DNA from: Neogemmobacter tilapiae
Lineage (GTDB): Bacteria; Pseudomonadota; Alphaproteobacteria; Rhodobacterales; Rhodobacteraceae
Assembly (NCBI RefSeq): GCF_014652215.1
Contig: NZ_BMYJ01000003.1
Location: forward strand, 1 to 64,000
Length of the DNA stretch: 64,000 bases
Reading direction: 5' to 3'
Shown: positions 27,293 to 35,839 of the stretch, in pieces
Position numbering within the stretch: position 1 is the first letter of the stretch
How the letters are laid out: every line of letters begins with the position of its first letter
Program-made: the position numbers and the translations under genes
Notes under the pieces: generated by a model
Database searches by the model: none
What the model saw: the letters and a program-made list of their open reading frames with translations, nothing else
What the model was told of the DNA's origin: nothing

Positions 27293-28098
27293 TGTGGGCA
27301 CTCCAACGGAATATACTGCTCTTCCTCCTGGGAGCAGGCACCCAATCCGAAGTCATTTTCGATACCGAAGTAGTCAAAGTGCTTCTGCAACATGCTTCCA
27401 TCACGCCCATTCACAGGGCCAAAGCACTCTTCACCACCCGCTTGGCAACTTTGAATGTTCTGTTCTTTCAACATGAGCGAAAAGCTCAGAATGACATTTA
27501 CGGTGTCGTCGCCCATTGTCTCGAACGGAACCTCTACTGGCAGCATGTTCACCGTAAAAAGAAAAGGCGGCGCCCCAGAAATATCGGGCTTCTGGTTCGC
27601 ATAAATCCAACGGTCCTTAAGTCGGATTGCCAATGGGGATTCGTCATTCAGCGTGACTGACGTTTTCTTGCCAGCAGGAAGATCAAACGTCACTTCTGCC
27701 AAACTAGACAGAACAGAGGACTCGGAAACTCCCATGCACAGTTCGATCCGACCTTGTATAGCGGCCTTCTCAGAAATCCCAAGAACAGGCGGTGTTCCTA
27801 AAGAACCATTAGATGCCGACGGCAAGTCATCCATGCCAGCTGGGCAATTTACCTGATACTCGAAAAGTTCGCCGCCTTTTCTTTCCTTGATCACGCAGGC
27901 AGCTTCTCCCGCAGCGTATGGAAATGTGACGTCCGCTTGGGCCTCATAACTGACACGAAAAGCAATCTTCCCCGGCCCCCCGCAATCTGGATGATCCGCA
28001 AGAATTTCGTAAGGCGCATAGAACGCTTCCGCGACCGCCTGCCCCGCATGGGCAGACGCCATCAAGACCGCTGCTAGGATCAGGGTCTTGCGCAGCAT
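27289..28098 (-). CDS. Secreted protein of unknown function within the glutamate synthase operon (first unknown)
   Basis: The 269-residue protein begins with a signal peptide (LRKTLILAAVLMASAHAGQAVA). Its mature, probably periplasmic, part has eight or so cysteines (PDCGGPG, AACVIKE, VNCPAG, LCMGVS, QSCQAGGEECFG, GACSQEE, LECPQ), pointing to disulfides. No family is recognised. It starts three bases after the gltD stop, with a GGAG site inside gltD, and its TGA overlaps the next ATG. Base composition is lower than its neighbours: 30 of 60 bases are G/C at 27481-27540 against 40 of 60 at 26281-26340 in gltB. This hints at a separate origin. Confidence 0.82.
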   Translation of the reverse strand: MLRKTLILAAVLMASAHAGQAVAEAFYAPYEILADHPDCGGPGKIAFRVSYEAQADVTFPYAAGEAACVIKERKGGELFEYQVNCPAGMDDLPSASNGSLGTPPVLGISEKAAIQGRIELCMGVSESSVLSSLAEVTFDLPAGKKTSVTLNDESPLAIRLKDRWIYANQKPDISGAPPFLFTVNMLPVEVPFETMGDDTVNVILSFSLMLKEQNIQSCQAGGEECFGPVNGRDGSMLQKHFDYFGIENDFGLGACSQEEEQYIPLECPQ

Positions 28099-28101
28099 CC
28101 C

Positions 28102-29538
28102 TTACTCCGCCGCCACGCTGGCCGGTTGCGCCAACCACGCCAAAATCGAATCCGCCGCTTCGCGCCCGTCGCGGATCGCCCAGACAACCAAAGACGCGCC
28201 GCGCACGATGTCGCCTGCGGCATAGACGCCGGGCAGGCTGGTGGCGTGGGTTTTGAAATCGGCCTTGATCGTGCCCCAGCGGGTCACCGCCAGTTCCGGC
28301 ACGCCCCACAGGGTCGGGATTGCTTCGGGTTCAAAGCCCAGCGCCTGAATGACCAGCTCGGCGGGCTCGACATAATCGGCCCCTTCGATCAGTTCCGGCA
28401 TCTGACGGCCCGACTGGTCTGGCGCGCCAAGGCGCATGCGCTGGACCATCACGCCCTCAACATACTCGCCCCCAGTGAAACCCTTGGGCGCGGTCAGCCA
28501 GACGAAATCCACGCCTTCTTCCTCGGCGTTTTGCGTCTCACGCTGGCTGCCCGGCATGTTCGCCTTGTCGCGGCGATACAGGCATTTGACCGAGGTCGCC
28601 CCCTGCCGGATCGCCGTGCGCAGGCAGTCCATCGCGGTATCGCCACCGCCGATGACCACCACCCGCTTGCCCGCTGCGTTCAGTTCGCCCGAATCGTATT
28701 CCGGCACATCATCGCCAAAGCTCTTGCGGTTGGAGGCAGTCAGGTAATCCAGCGCCGCCACGATTCCCTTGGCCCCCACGCCCGGCGCTTGCAGATCGCG
28801 CGCCTTGTAAACGCCCGTCGCAATCAGCACCGAATCATGCTGGCCCCGGATCGCATCAAAGGACAGATCCTCGCCCACTTTGCAGTTCATCACGAATTTG
28901 ACGCCCGCCTGTTCCAACTGTTCGATCCGCTGCATGACAACGGGTTTTTCCAGCTTGAACCCCGGAATCCCATAGGTCAGCAGCCCCCCCGCACGGTCAT
29001 AACGATCATAGACAGTGACCTGCACACCCGCCCGGCGCAGACGGTCGGCGGCGGCAAGGCCACCCGGCCCTGCGCCAATGATGCCCACGCTTTCGCTGCG
29101 TTCGACCATCGGACGGCCCGGTTTCACCCAACCATTTTCCCAAGCCATGTCCGTGATGTATTTTTCGACCGAGCCAATGGTCACAGTCCCGTGGCCCGAT
29201 TGTTCGATCACGCAATTGCCTTCGCACAGGCGGTCCTGCGGGCAGATACGGCCACAGATTTCCGGGAAGGTGTTGGTCGCTTGGCTGATCTCATAAGCCT
29301 CTTCCAACCGGCCCTGCGCGGTCAGGCGCAGCCAATCGGGAATGTTGTTGTGCAGGGGGCAATGCGACTGGCAGTAGGGCACACCGCATTGGCTGCAACG
29401 GCTGGCCTGTTCTTCGGCCTTTTGCGCCGCAAACTCGCGGTAAATCTCGTGGAAATCCTGCGCACGCAGATTGGCGGGCCGCTTTTCCGGCATCTCGCGC
29501 GACAGCGAGACGAATTTCAGCATCGGTTCTTTGGCCAT
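28102..29538 (-). CDS. gltD: GltD, glutamate synthase (NADPH) small subunit
   Basis: GltD feeds electrons from NADPH through FAD and two 4Fe-4S clusters to GltB. The 478-residue protein shows the cysteine clusters CSQCGVPYCQSHCPLHNNIP and CGRICPQDRLCEGNC in the N-terminal ferredoxin-like domain, then the FAD fingerprint IIGAGPGGLAAADRLRRAG and the NADPH fingerprint VVIGGGDTAMDC. The ATG at 29538 gives the family start AKEPMLKFVSLSREMPEKR; an in-frame TTG at 29556 is less likely. It is the promoter-proximal gene of the operon that ends with gltB. Confidence 0.97.
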   Translation of the reverse strand: MAKEPMLKFVSLSREMPEKRPANLRAQDFHEIYREFAAQKAEEQASRCSQCGVPYCQSHCPLHNNIPDWLRLTAQGRLEEAYEISQATNTFPEICGRICPQDRLCEGNCVIEQSGHGTVTIGSVEKYITDMAWENGWVKPGRPMVERSESVGIIGAGPGGLAAADRLRRAGVQVTVYDRYDRAGGLLTYGIPGFKLEKPVVMQRIEQLEQAGVKFVMNCKVGEDLSFDAIRGQHDSVLIATGVYKARDLQAPGVGAKGIVAALDYLTASNRKSFGDDVPEYDSGELNAAGKRVVVIGGGDTAMDCLRTAIRQGATSVKCLYRRDKANMPGSQRETQNAEEEGVDFVWLTAPKGFTGGEYVEGVMVQRMRLGAPDQSGRQMPELIEGADYVEPAELVIQALGFEPEAIPTLWGVPELAVTRWGTIKADFKTHATSLPGVYAAGDIVRGASLVVWAIRDGREAADSILAWLAQPASVAAE

Positions 29539-29613
29539 AACCCTATCCCTGCGCAATCTTCGTGGGTGCGCGGTGATACAACGGGTCAGGAGAAAATAAA
29601 AGTCAGTATGAGT

Positions 29614-29629
29614 TACCTATTTGTAGGTT
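29614..29629 (-). promoter_or_regulatory. Inverted repeat in the gltD upstream region
   Basis: ACCTA-TTTG-TAGGT forms a short perfect palindrome in an AT-rich 160-bp gap between uppP and gltD, about 80 bases before the gltD start. It could be an operator for the glutamate synthase operon or a weak hairpin after uppP. No sigma-54 or recognised box is evident. Confidence 0.3.
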
Positions 29630-29698
29630 TTTCTCGCTGCGGTGCAGATTTATTTGATCAAAGGGTCGAAATTAGGTCAGCACACGATACCTATCACA

Positions 29699-30499
29699 CT
29701 AAATACCCAGCAAAAGCAGGGTCAGGGCCACGCTGCCCAGAATGATTCGCCACCAGCCAAAGACAGCATAGCCGTGACGTGAGACAAAATTCAGAAGCCC
29801 CCGCACCACCAGCAGACCCGCGACAAAGGCGACAGCAAAGCCCACGGCAATCTGGTTCCAAGCGGTGAAATCCAGCACATCGCGGTTCTTCCACAGGTCA
29901 AAACTAACGGCCCCCAGCATGGTGGGCAGCGACAAAAAGAACGAAAACTCCGCCGCGGCGCGTTTCGATACACCCAGCATCAGGGCCCCCACGATGGTCG
30001 CGCCCGACCGCGACACGCCGGGGATCATCGCCACGCATTGAAACAGACCAATCAACAGCGCCTTGCGAAAGGGCAGCGCCGCCGCATCGTCGTGCTGCAT
30101 AGGCGGCGTAAAGCGGTCAATGGCCAGCAGGACAAACCCGCCAAGGATCAACATCACGGCGATCAGCTTGGGCGTTTCAAACAGCACGGTCTTGATGAAA
30201 TCATGGGCCAGCACGCCAATCAGCACCGCCGGAAGAAAGGCCAAAAGCACCGACACAATAAACCGCTGCGAGGCCGGGTTGTTGTGGGCGGTCGCAAAGG
30301 TTTGGCGCAGGCGCTCGGCATAGACCACGATCAGCGCAAGAATGGCCCCCAGTTGGATCACCACCTCAAACGTCTTGCCCGCACTTTCAAAACCCAGAAA
30401 ATGGCCAAACAGCAGCAAATGCCCGGTCGAGGAGACGGGAATGAACTCTGTCAGCCCCTCGATCAGGCCCAGAAAGGCCGCAGTCAGCGTATCGCCCAC
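29699..30499 (-). CDS. uppP: UppP (BacA), undecaprenyl-diphosphatase
   Basis: UppP dephosphorylates undecaprenyl diphosphate at the membrane to recycle the lipid carrier of peptidoglycan and other surface polymers. The 266-residue multi-helix protein contains both family signatures: GLTEFIPVSSTGHLLLFG with the catalytic glutamate and PVSS-T, and the second GVSRSGATIVGALMLG with the phosphate-binding serine and arginine. The ATG is one base past the stop of the NDUFA9-like gene, so the two form an operon. Confidence 0.97.
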   Translation of the reverse strand: MGDTLTAAFLGLIEGLTEFIPVSSTGHLLLFGHFLGFESAGKTFEVVIQLGAILALIVVYAERLRQTFATAHNNPASQRFIVSVLLAFLPAVLIGVLAHDFIKTVLFETPKLIAVMLILGGFVLLAIDRFTPPMQHDDAAALPFRKALLIGLFQCVAMIPGVSRSGATIVGALMLGVSKRAAAEFSFFLSLPTMLGAVSFDLWKNRDVLDFTAWNQIAVGFAVAFVAGLLVVRGLLNFVSRHGYAVFGWWRIILGSVALTLLLLGI

Positions 30500-30500
30500 C

Positions 30501-31481
30501 TTAGGCCTTCAGGTTCTTGGCCGATTCCTTGATGGCGAGGTATTGGCCCGACGGGCGGTAGCGCCATAGATATTCCGGCAGGATCGCCTCCATCGCGGTC
30601 GGCTGGATGCCCAGATCGGCAAAGCCCTTGGCATCCGGGGCGACGATATTGTCGTGGCGCAGGTTTTTCACCTGATCCCCAGTCAATATACTGTTCTTGA
30701 TCAGACCGCCGGTGACGAACTGCACAAAATCCAGACCGCCTGCCAAAATCCGCCCCGCAAAGAAGGGTTTATTGACCACCAACCGCTTGCGCCGTACCAC
30801 GGCCAGCATCCGGCCCATCAAGCCCTTGAACGTGTCAACATCCGGCCCGCCCAACTCATAGGTGCCGCTGGCCTGCCCCAAGACACCCTTGACCGCCGCC
30901 GCCGCCACATCATCCACAAAGACCGGCTGGAATTTGGTGTTGCCGCCCACGATTGGCAGGATCGGCCCGAAACGGGTCATGCCCGCGAACCGGTTAAAGA
31001 AGCCATCCTCGGTTCCGAAAATGATCGAGGGGCGCAGGATCATCGCACTCGGGAAAGCCGACAAAACCGCCGCCTCACCCTCACCCTTGGTGCGGGCATA
31101 ATTGCTGCCCGCTTCCACATTCGCGCCAATGGCCGAAATATGGACCAGCCGCGTCACACCCTGTTCCGCCGCAATCCGCGCAATCCGGCCCGGCGCCTCG
31201 GCCTGAACCGCATCAAAGCTGTTTTTGCCCAGCGCGTTCAGAATGCCCACGCAGTTCACAACCGCATCAGCCCCCACCATCGCCGCCCGCACCGAAGCAT
31301 CGTCGCGCACGTTGCAGAACACGGGTTCCACCTGGCCCGGCGTGCCATAGGGGCGAACAAAGATCGCGTCATTCGGACGGCGGCAGGCAACACGCACACG
31401 CCAGCCTTCGCGGGCCATGCGGCGGGCGATGTAACGCCCGACAAAACCCGAACCGCCAAAGATCGTGACCAGATTGCTCAT
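30501..31481 (-). CDS. NDUFA9-like complex I-associated NAD(P)-binding protein
   Basis: The 326-residue protein is an atypical short-chain dehydrogenase of the NDUFA9/YfcH type, with an N-terminal dinucleotide fold VTIFGGSGFVGRYIARRMAREG. The catalytic Y-x3-K of true epimerases appears as YARTKGEGE. The RPSIIFGTEDGFFNRFAGM segment is typical of the group annotated as complex I NDUFA9 subunit family protein. In alphaproteobacteria such proteins are linked to complex I or quinone biosynthesis; no nuo genes are here. The ATG at 31481 follows GGGGATA; the frame running further upstream crosses the tRNA gene and is not real. Cotranscribed with uppP. Confidence 0.88.
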   Translation of the reverse strand: MSNLVTIFGGSGFVGRYIARRMAREGWRVRVACRRPNDAIFVRPYGTPGQVEPVFCNVRDDASVRAAMVGADAVVNCVGILNALGKNSFDAVQAEAPGRIARIAAEQGVTRLVHISAIGANVEAGSNYARTKGEGEAAVLSAFPSAMILRPSIIFGTEDGFFNRFAGMTRFGPILPIVGGNTKFQPVFVDDVAAAAVKGVLGQASGTYELGGPDVDTFKGLMGRMLAVVRRKRLVVNKPFFAGRILAGGLDFVQFVTGGLIKNSILTGDQVKNLRHDNIVAPDAKGFADLGIQPTAMEAILPEYLWRYRPSGQYLAIKESAKNLKA

Positions 31482-31644
31482 CGCTATATCCCCATGGATG
31501 CGGGCCCTTGCTTGCGGCCTGAATAACCCCTGCCCCCGCCCCGAACAAGCGCCATTCCCGCAAGTTTTGCCTGCCTGCGAAAATTTTGCGGGCAGGCTGT
31601 TGACAGTTCCGGGGCGGCCATTTAGGACGCGCTTCACGACATCA

Positions 31645-31729
31645 GCCCTGGTGGCGGAATTGGTAGACGCGCTGGTTTCAGGTACCAGTGTTGCAAGACG
31701 TGGAGGTTCGAGTCCTCTCCTGGGCACCA
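31645..31729 (+). tRNA. tRNA-Leu (CAG)
   Basis: An 85-base class II tRNA with encoded CCA. The anticodon stem CTGGT/ACCAG holds loop TTCAGGT, anticodon CAG. A short variable arm precedes the T arm GGAGG-TTCGAGT-CCTCT. The acceptor GCCCTGG pairs with CCTGGGC except for a T-T mismatch at the fifth pair. It lies divergent from the NDUFA9-like gene and is followed by a terminator. Confidence 0.95.
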
Positions 31730-31738
31730 ATGTCTGAC

Positions 31739-31775
31739 AAAAAACCCCGCAGTCCTAACGGATTGCGGGGTTTTT
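31739..31775 (+). terminator. tRNA-Leu terminator
   Basis: Arms AAAACCCCGCA and TGCGGGGTTTT flank a 12-base loop and end in a T run, nine bases past the tRNA CCA. Confidence 0.92.
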
Positions 31776-31822
31776 GCTTTTCAGGCGCGTTCACTGCCTG
31801 TCGGCCTTGCCCAAGCCTCGCA

Positions 31823-34129
31823 TCACAGGGTCCGCCGCAGGCTTTCCGCCATCGCACGCCGTTTGGCAGCCATCACCTTGTCGCCCCTGGCCTCATGCAG
31901 ATCAGCCAGCGCCAGATGCCTTTCGGGATTGGTGGCATCAAAACAAAGTGCCTGCCGCAGATGATGCAGCGCCTTCTCCGTGCCATCTGCCGCTAGGGCC
32001 GCCCGCGCCGCAATCGCCTGCAAAGCGGGTTCTGCCGGGGCCAAGACCAGCGCCCTTGTTGCCAGATCAACGGCCTGTTCCGCCCGCCCCCTGCCCAGAA
32101 GATGGTCAACCGCATGGGTCAGGGGCAGCGGATTCGTCGCCTCCAATCCCATCGCTTTTGTCCAAGCGTCCAAGGCCCCGCGATCATTGCGGCCAAAGCG
32201 GGCCAGAACATCCCCCAGCATCAGCCAGACCTTGGCCGATTGCGGATCTTTCCGAACCGCCTCGCGTGCCAGTTCCACCGCCTTGCGATGCCCCTTCTTC
32301 AATTGCACCGCCGCCGCCTTGCGCAGCGCCTCGGCTTCGGCCAAACTCGGCGCGCTATAGGATAGGCCGCTGACATAGGCCCGCATGAACAGCCTTTGGC
32401 ACAAGGGCAGCAGCAGGCGCGATACCGGCCCCAGCCGCATATCCTCCGGCAAGTCCGCCATCTGGAAATCGGCAACCCTTTTCAACCGCCGCTGCGCCAT
32501 CACCGCAAGAGACGTCGCCTTTGAGGGCCGAAAACGCCGCCCCCGCCGCCAGGCATCCAGAATCACCGACAGCACCAACCGCGGATCCTTGTGTCGCACA
32601 CGAATTTCCGGGGCCCAGACAGTGGGCTCCATCCTGTCCAGCCGTTGGTTGAATTCATCATCCTCGCCCTGCCGCAGACCCGGCATGAAATAGCCCAGCC
32701 GCATCAGCACCTGCCGGTCAAAAGATCGGCCGAACAGTTGCGCCTTTTCCGGCGCAATGCCCGGATCACGGCTGAAAAAGCGCATCGACCACATCACCGC
32801 CGCAACCAGCGTACCCAAACGCTGCGGTCGCACCGACGACGCCACCGATACCGCCCCCGCCGCATGCCTTGCCAAGCGTCCGGCCACCCAGCCCGGCTCG
32901 GGCGTGCAATCCCCGGCCAGAAAGCTGACCCAGCGGCCTAGCGACGCATCAATCCCGATGTTGCGCGCTGCCCCCACGAACAACGGTTCTTCAACCTCGA
33001 TCAGCCGAACCCTGTCCAGCAGATCGCCCAGCAAGGCCCGCATCGCCCCACCGCCCGAATTGACCACCACAATCTCGGTTTCGCTGGATTGTTGCGCCAA
33101 AGCCTTCACCACATCCCGCATCTCTTTTTGCGCACGGAACCCCAGCACGATCACCGACAATGGCCCCTGTCCGTTCCCACCGCCCTCGTGAACCTTCGCG
33201 GCGCCCGCAACCCAACGCCGCCAAAGCTCTGGTTCGGCATGCGTCTCTTGTGGGCCAAGCATCTTTGCCATCGTGCCTAGATCACTGTCCTCCGGATCCA
33301 GCGCCGCCAGATCCTTTGCCCAAAGTGCCGCCGCCCCCCGGCCTTTTTGCCGCAAAGAGCGGTCGATGAAACGCAAGCGGGTATGAACGGGGTCCGCGGG
33401 CAAATCGCTGCCTTCGACCTTAACAGGCGTGACCAGCTCCTCGCGCCACAAAGGCTGATAGGCTCGGTTCTGCGGGATTTCCTGCAAAACCAGCTCCCGA
33501 CGATCGGCCAGATAATCATACCCAATCGCATTGTGCCGCCGATCAGGGTCCAACCGCGCATAGGTGTCCCGTCGCGCCTGACCCTTTTCTGCTGTCACAT
33601 GGTGAAAGTGATACAGATTCAGCCCGGTCGAGACGTTGCGATAGCCCTTCTGCGGCTCGACCCAGCGCCCATGCAGGTCGGGCGCGGCCTCATCTTGGAC
33701 GGCATGCACCGGAAAAAGCCGCATCTGCATCTTGTGACCCCAAACCCCATCCGCCCGCCAGGCGTTCGGGCTGAACATCTCGCGCAGGGCGAAATTCCAC
33801 ATCACCCGCCGCGCCGGATCTTCGGTCAGCTCTGTGATCCGTTCCGCCAAGGCCGCCTCAAAACGTTCATCCGGGTCCACCGCCAGAATCCATTCCGCGC
33901 CGTTCTGCCGGGCCACCGACAGCAAAGCCTTGCGGCGGTCCGGTTCATTGGAATGCAAGCCATGCTCGCCCCGATCATCCCAGATCACCGCCTCATGCAC
34001 GATGGGGGACAGGTTCAGCAGCAGATCCGGCACCAAAGCCGCATCATGCCGAAAGGCGAAAACCGCCGAAACGCGGGGTTGGCCATTTGCCAAAGGCCGC
34101 AAGGAACGAATTTCAATCGGATAAGTCAT
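31823..34129 (-). CDS. Tandem glycosyltransferase-2 protein with C-terminal TPRs
   Basis: The 768-residue protein joins three parts. Residues about 10-230 form a Glyco_tranf_2_4-like domain with WDDRGEHG and the D-x-D-type VDPDERF. Residues about 320-500 form a second GT-A domain (LSVIVLGFRAQKEMRDVV, VGAARNIGIDASLGRWVSFLAGDCTPEPGW). The last 150 residues are TPR-like repeats (AVELAREAVRKDPQSAKVWLMLGDVLARFG, and ALDAWTKAMGLEATNPLPL). No signal peptide or membrane helix. The start at 34129 matches the domain start; the open frame upstream is not conserved-looking. It probably builds a surface glycan; sugar and acceptor are unknown. Confidence 0.82.
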   Translation of the reverse strand: MTYPIEIRSLRPLANGQPRVSAVFAFRHDAALVPDLLLNLSPIVHEAVIWDDRGEHGLHSNEPDRRKALLSVARQNGAEWILAVDPDERFEAALAERITELTEDPARRVMWNFALREMFSPNAWRADGVWGHKMQMRLFPVHAVQDEAAPDLHGRWVEPQKGYRNVSTGLNLYHFHHVTAEKGQARRDTYARLDPDRRHNAIGYDYLADRRELVLQEIPQNRAYQPLWREELVTPVKVEGSDLPADPVHTRLRFIDRSLRQKGRGAAALWAKDLAALDPEDSDLGTMAKMLGPQETHAEPELWRRWVAGAAKVHEGGGNGQGPLSVIVLGFRAQKEMRDVVKALAQQSSETEIVVVNSGGGAMRALLGDLLDRVRLIEVEEPLFVGAARNIGIDASLGRWVSFLAGDCTPEPGWVAGRLARHAAGAVSVASSVRPQRLGTLVAAVMWSMRFFSRDPGIAPEKAQLFGRSFDRQVLMRLGYFMPGLRQGEDDEFNQRLDRMEPTVWAPEIRVRHKDPRLVLSVILDAWRRGRRFRPSKATSLAVMAQRRLKRVADFQMADLPEDMRLGPVSRLLLPLCQRLFMRAYVSGLSYSAPSLAEAEALRKAAAVQLKKGHRKAVELAREAVRKDPQSAKVWLMLGDVLARFGRNDRGALDAWTKAMGLEATNPLPLTHAVDHLLGRGRAEQAVDLATRALVLAPAEPALQAIAARAALAADGTEKALHHLRQALCFDATNPERHLALADLHEARGDKVMAAKRRAMAESLRRTL

Positions 34130-34278
34130 ACGCCGCTGAATTTTGGAACTAGGGTTTGATGCCCGCATTCCACCGTCGGGGCAAGCCGCCCATTGCCAGA
34201 ATGACAGGGGTTTGACCGTGCCGATATGGACGCTGGCCCTGAAAAGCGCCATGTATGCACAAAGGCCAAGGGGCAAAC

Positions 34279-34893
34279 ATGACGATCCATCTTTATCAGG
34301 GCGACCTGCCCGACGATCTGCAATTGGGGCCGGTGGTGGCCATTGATACCGAAACCATGGGCCTTGACCCACGGCGCGATCGGCTGTGTCTGGTGCAACT
34401 GTCGGATGGCGACGGCAACGCCCATCTGGTGCAGATCGCCAAGGGGCAGACCTCTGCCCCCAATCTGGAATTTCTGCTGACCGATCCGAACACGATCAAA
34501 CTGTTCCACTTCGGTCGCTTTGACATTGCCGCGATGAAGCAAGCCTTCGGTGTGGTCACAGCCCCCGTCTGGTGCACCAAGATCGCCTCGCGCATGGTGC
34601 GGACCTTCACCGACCGGCATGGGCTGAAGTATCTGCTGCAAGATCTGGTGGGGGTCGATGTTTCCAAACAACAACAGACCTCCGACTGGGGTGCCCCCGT
34701 CCTGACCGACGCACAAAAGGAATATGCGGCCTCGGACGTGCTTTATCTGCACCGTTTGAAGGATGAACTGGAGCTGCGTCTCAAACGCGAAGGGCGGATG
34801 GAACTGGCGCAGCGCTGTTTCGATTTTCTGCCAACGCGCGCGGAACTCGACCTGATGGGCTGGGACGAACCCAATGACCTCTTCCACCACTGA
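34279..34893 (+). CDS. RNase D-like 3'-5' exonuclease (DEDD family)
   Basis: The 204-residue protein is the catalytic DEDDy exonuclease domain alone: Exo I AIDTETMGLDP, Exo II LFHFGRFDIAAM and Exo III YAASDVLYLHRLKDEL, with no HRDC domain, as in the short RNase D homologues of alphaproteobacteria. It should trim RNA 3' ends. The ATG at 34279 follows AAGGGG at good spacing. Its last 20 bases overlap the start of kdsD, so it leads the kdsD-lptCAB gene row. Confidence 0.9.
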   Translation: MTIHLYQGDLPDDLQLGPVVAIDTETMGLDPRRDRLCLVQLSDGDGNAHLVQIAKGQTSAPNLEFLLTDPNTIKLFHFGRFDIAAMKQAFGVVTAPVWCTKIASRMVRTFTDRHGLKYLLQDLVGVDVSKQQQTSDWGAPVLTDAQKEYAASDVLYLHRLKDELELRLKREGRMELAQRCFDFLPTRAELDLMGWDEPNDLFHH

Positions 34894-35839
34894 TTTTCTG
34901 GCCACCGCCCGGCGGGTGATCCGGCGCGAGGCCGAGGCCTTGGCGATGCTGGGCGACCATTTGGGCGACAGTTTTGGTCAGGCAGTGGAGCTGATCCTGA
35001 ACGCGCAGGGCCGGGTCATTGTGTCGGGCATGGGCAAATCGGGCCATGTCGGGCGCAAGATCGCGGCGACCTTGGCCAGCACCGGAACACCGGCGCAATT
35101 CGTGCATCCGGCCGAGGCAAGCCATGGCGATCTGGGCATGGTTATGCGCGGCGATGTGGCGCTTGTGTTATCCAATTCGGGCGAAACCCCGGAATTGGCC
35201 GATATCGTCGCCCATACCCGGCGCTTTGGTATTCCCTTGATCGCCATTGCCGGACGGGCCGAATCGACGCTCATGCGCCAGGCGGATGTCGGCATCCTCT
35301 TGCCCAACGCGCCCGAGGCTTGTGAGACGGGCGTCGTGCCGACCACCAGCACGACCATGACGCTGGCCTTGGGTGATGCCTTGGCCGTCGCCCTGATGGA
35401 ACATCGGCAGTTTACGCCGGATCAGTTCCGCGTCTTTCATCCCGGTGGCAAGCTGGGCGCAAGACTGATGCGCGTGCGCGATCTGATGCACACCGACCTG
35501 CCCCTGATGGGCCAAGGCACCCCGATGAGCGAGGTGCTGCTGGTGATGTCGGCCAAGGGCTTCGGTGTGGTGGGCGTGACAACGCCGCATGGCGATCTGG
35601 CTGGCATCATCACCGACGGTGACCTGCGTCGTCATATGGCCGGCCTTTTGGAACATGTGGCGGGTGAGGTGATGACCGCCCATCCCCGTACCATTGGCCC
35701 GGATGTTTTGGCCGAACGGGCCGTCGCGTTGATGCAGGAAAAAAAGATCACCAGCCTTTTCGTCGTCGATCCCGAAGGGTCGGGGAATGCCGTGGGCCTG
35801 ATCCATATCCATGATTGCCTGCGGGCGGGTGTCGTCTGA
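34874..35839 (+). CDS. kdsD: KdsD (KpsF/GutQ family), D-arabinose 5-phosphate isomerase
   Basis: The enzyme interconverts ribulose 5-phosphate and arabinose 5-phosphate, the first step of Kdo synthesis for lipopolysaccharide. The 321 residues show a SIS domain (VIVSGMGKSGHVGRKIAATLASTGTP, HPAEASHGDLGMV) with the catalytic histidine in the EASHGDLG motif, then two CBS domains (MRVRDLMHTDLP and EVMTAHPRTIGPD). It overlaps the RNase D gene by 20 bases and its stop overlaps the lptC start (TGATG), placing it in the LPS-transport operon. KpsF-type capsule isomerases look alike; position favours the LPS role. Confidence 0.95.
   Translation: MTSSTTDFLATARRVIRREAEALAMLGDHLGDSFGQAVELILNAQGRVIVSGMGKSGHVGRKIAATLASTGTPAQFVHPAEASHGDLGMVMRGDVALVLSNSGETPELADIVAHTRRFGIPLIAIAGRAESTLMRQADVGILLPNAPEACETGVVPTTSTTMTLALGDALAVALMEHRQFTPDQFRVFHPGGKLGARLMRVRDLMHTDLPLMGQGTPMSEVLLVMSAKGFGVVGVTTPHGDLAGIITDGDLRRHMAGLLEHVAGEVMTAHPRTIGPDVLAERAVALMQEKKITSLFVVDPEGSGNAVGLIHIHDCLRAGVV

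Noticed and set aside
31482-31730. N-terminal extension of the NDUFA9-like frame across the tRNA-Leu gene
   Set aside because: The frame is open by chance through a tRNA on the opposite strand; the real start at 31481 has a ribosome site and the dinucleotide-binding motif directly after it.
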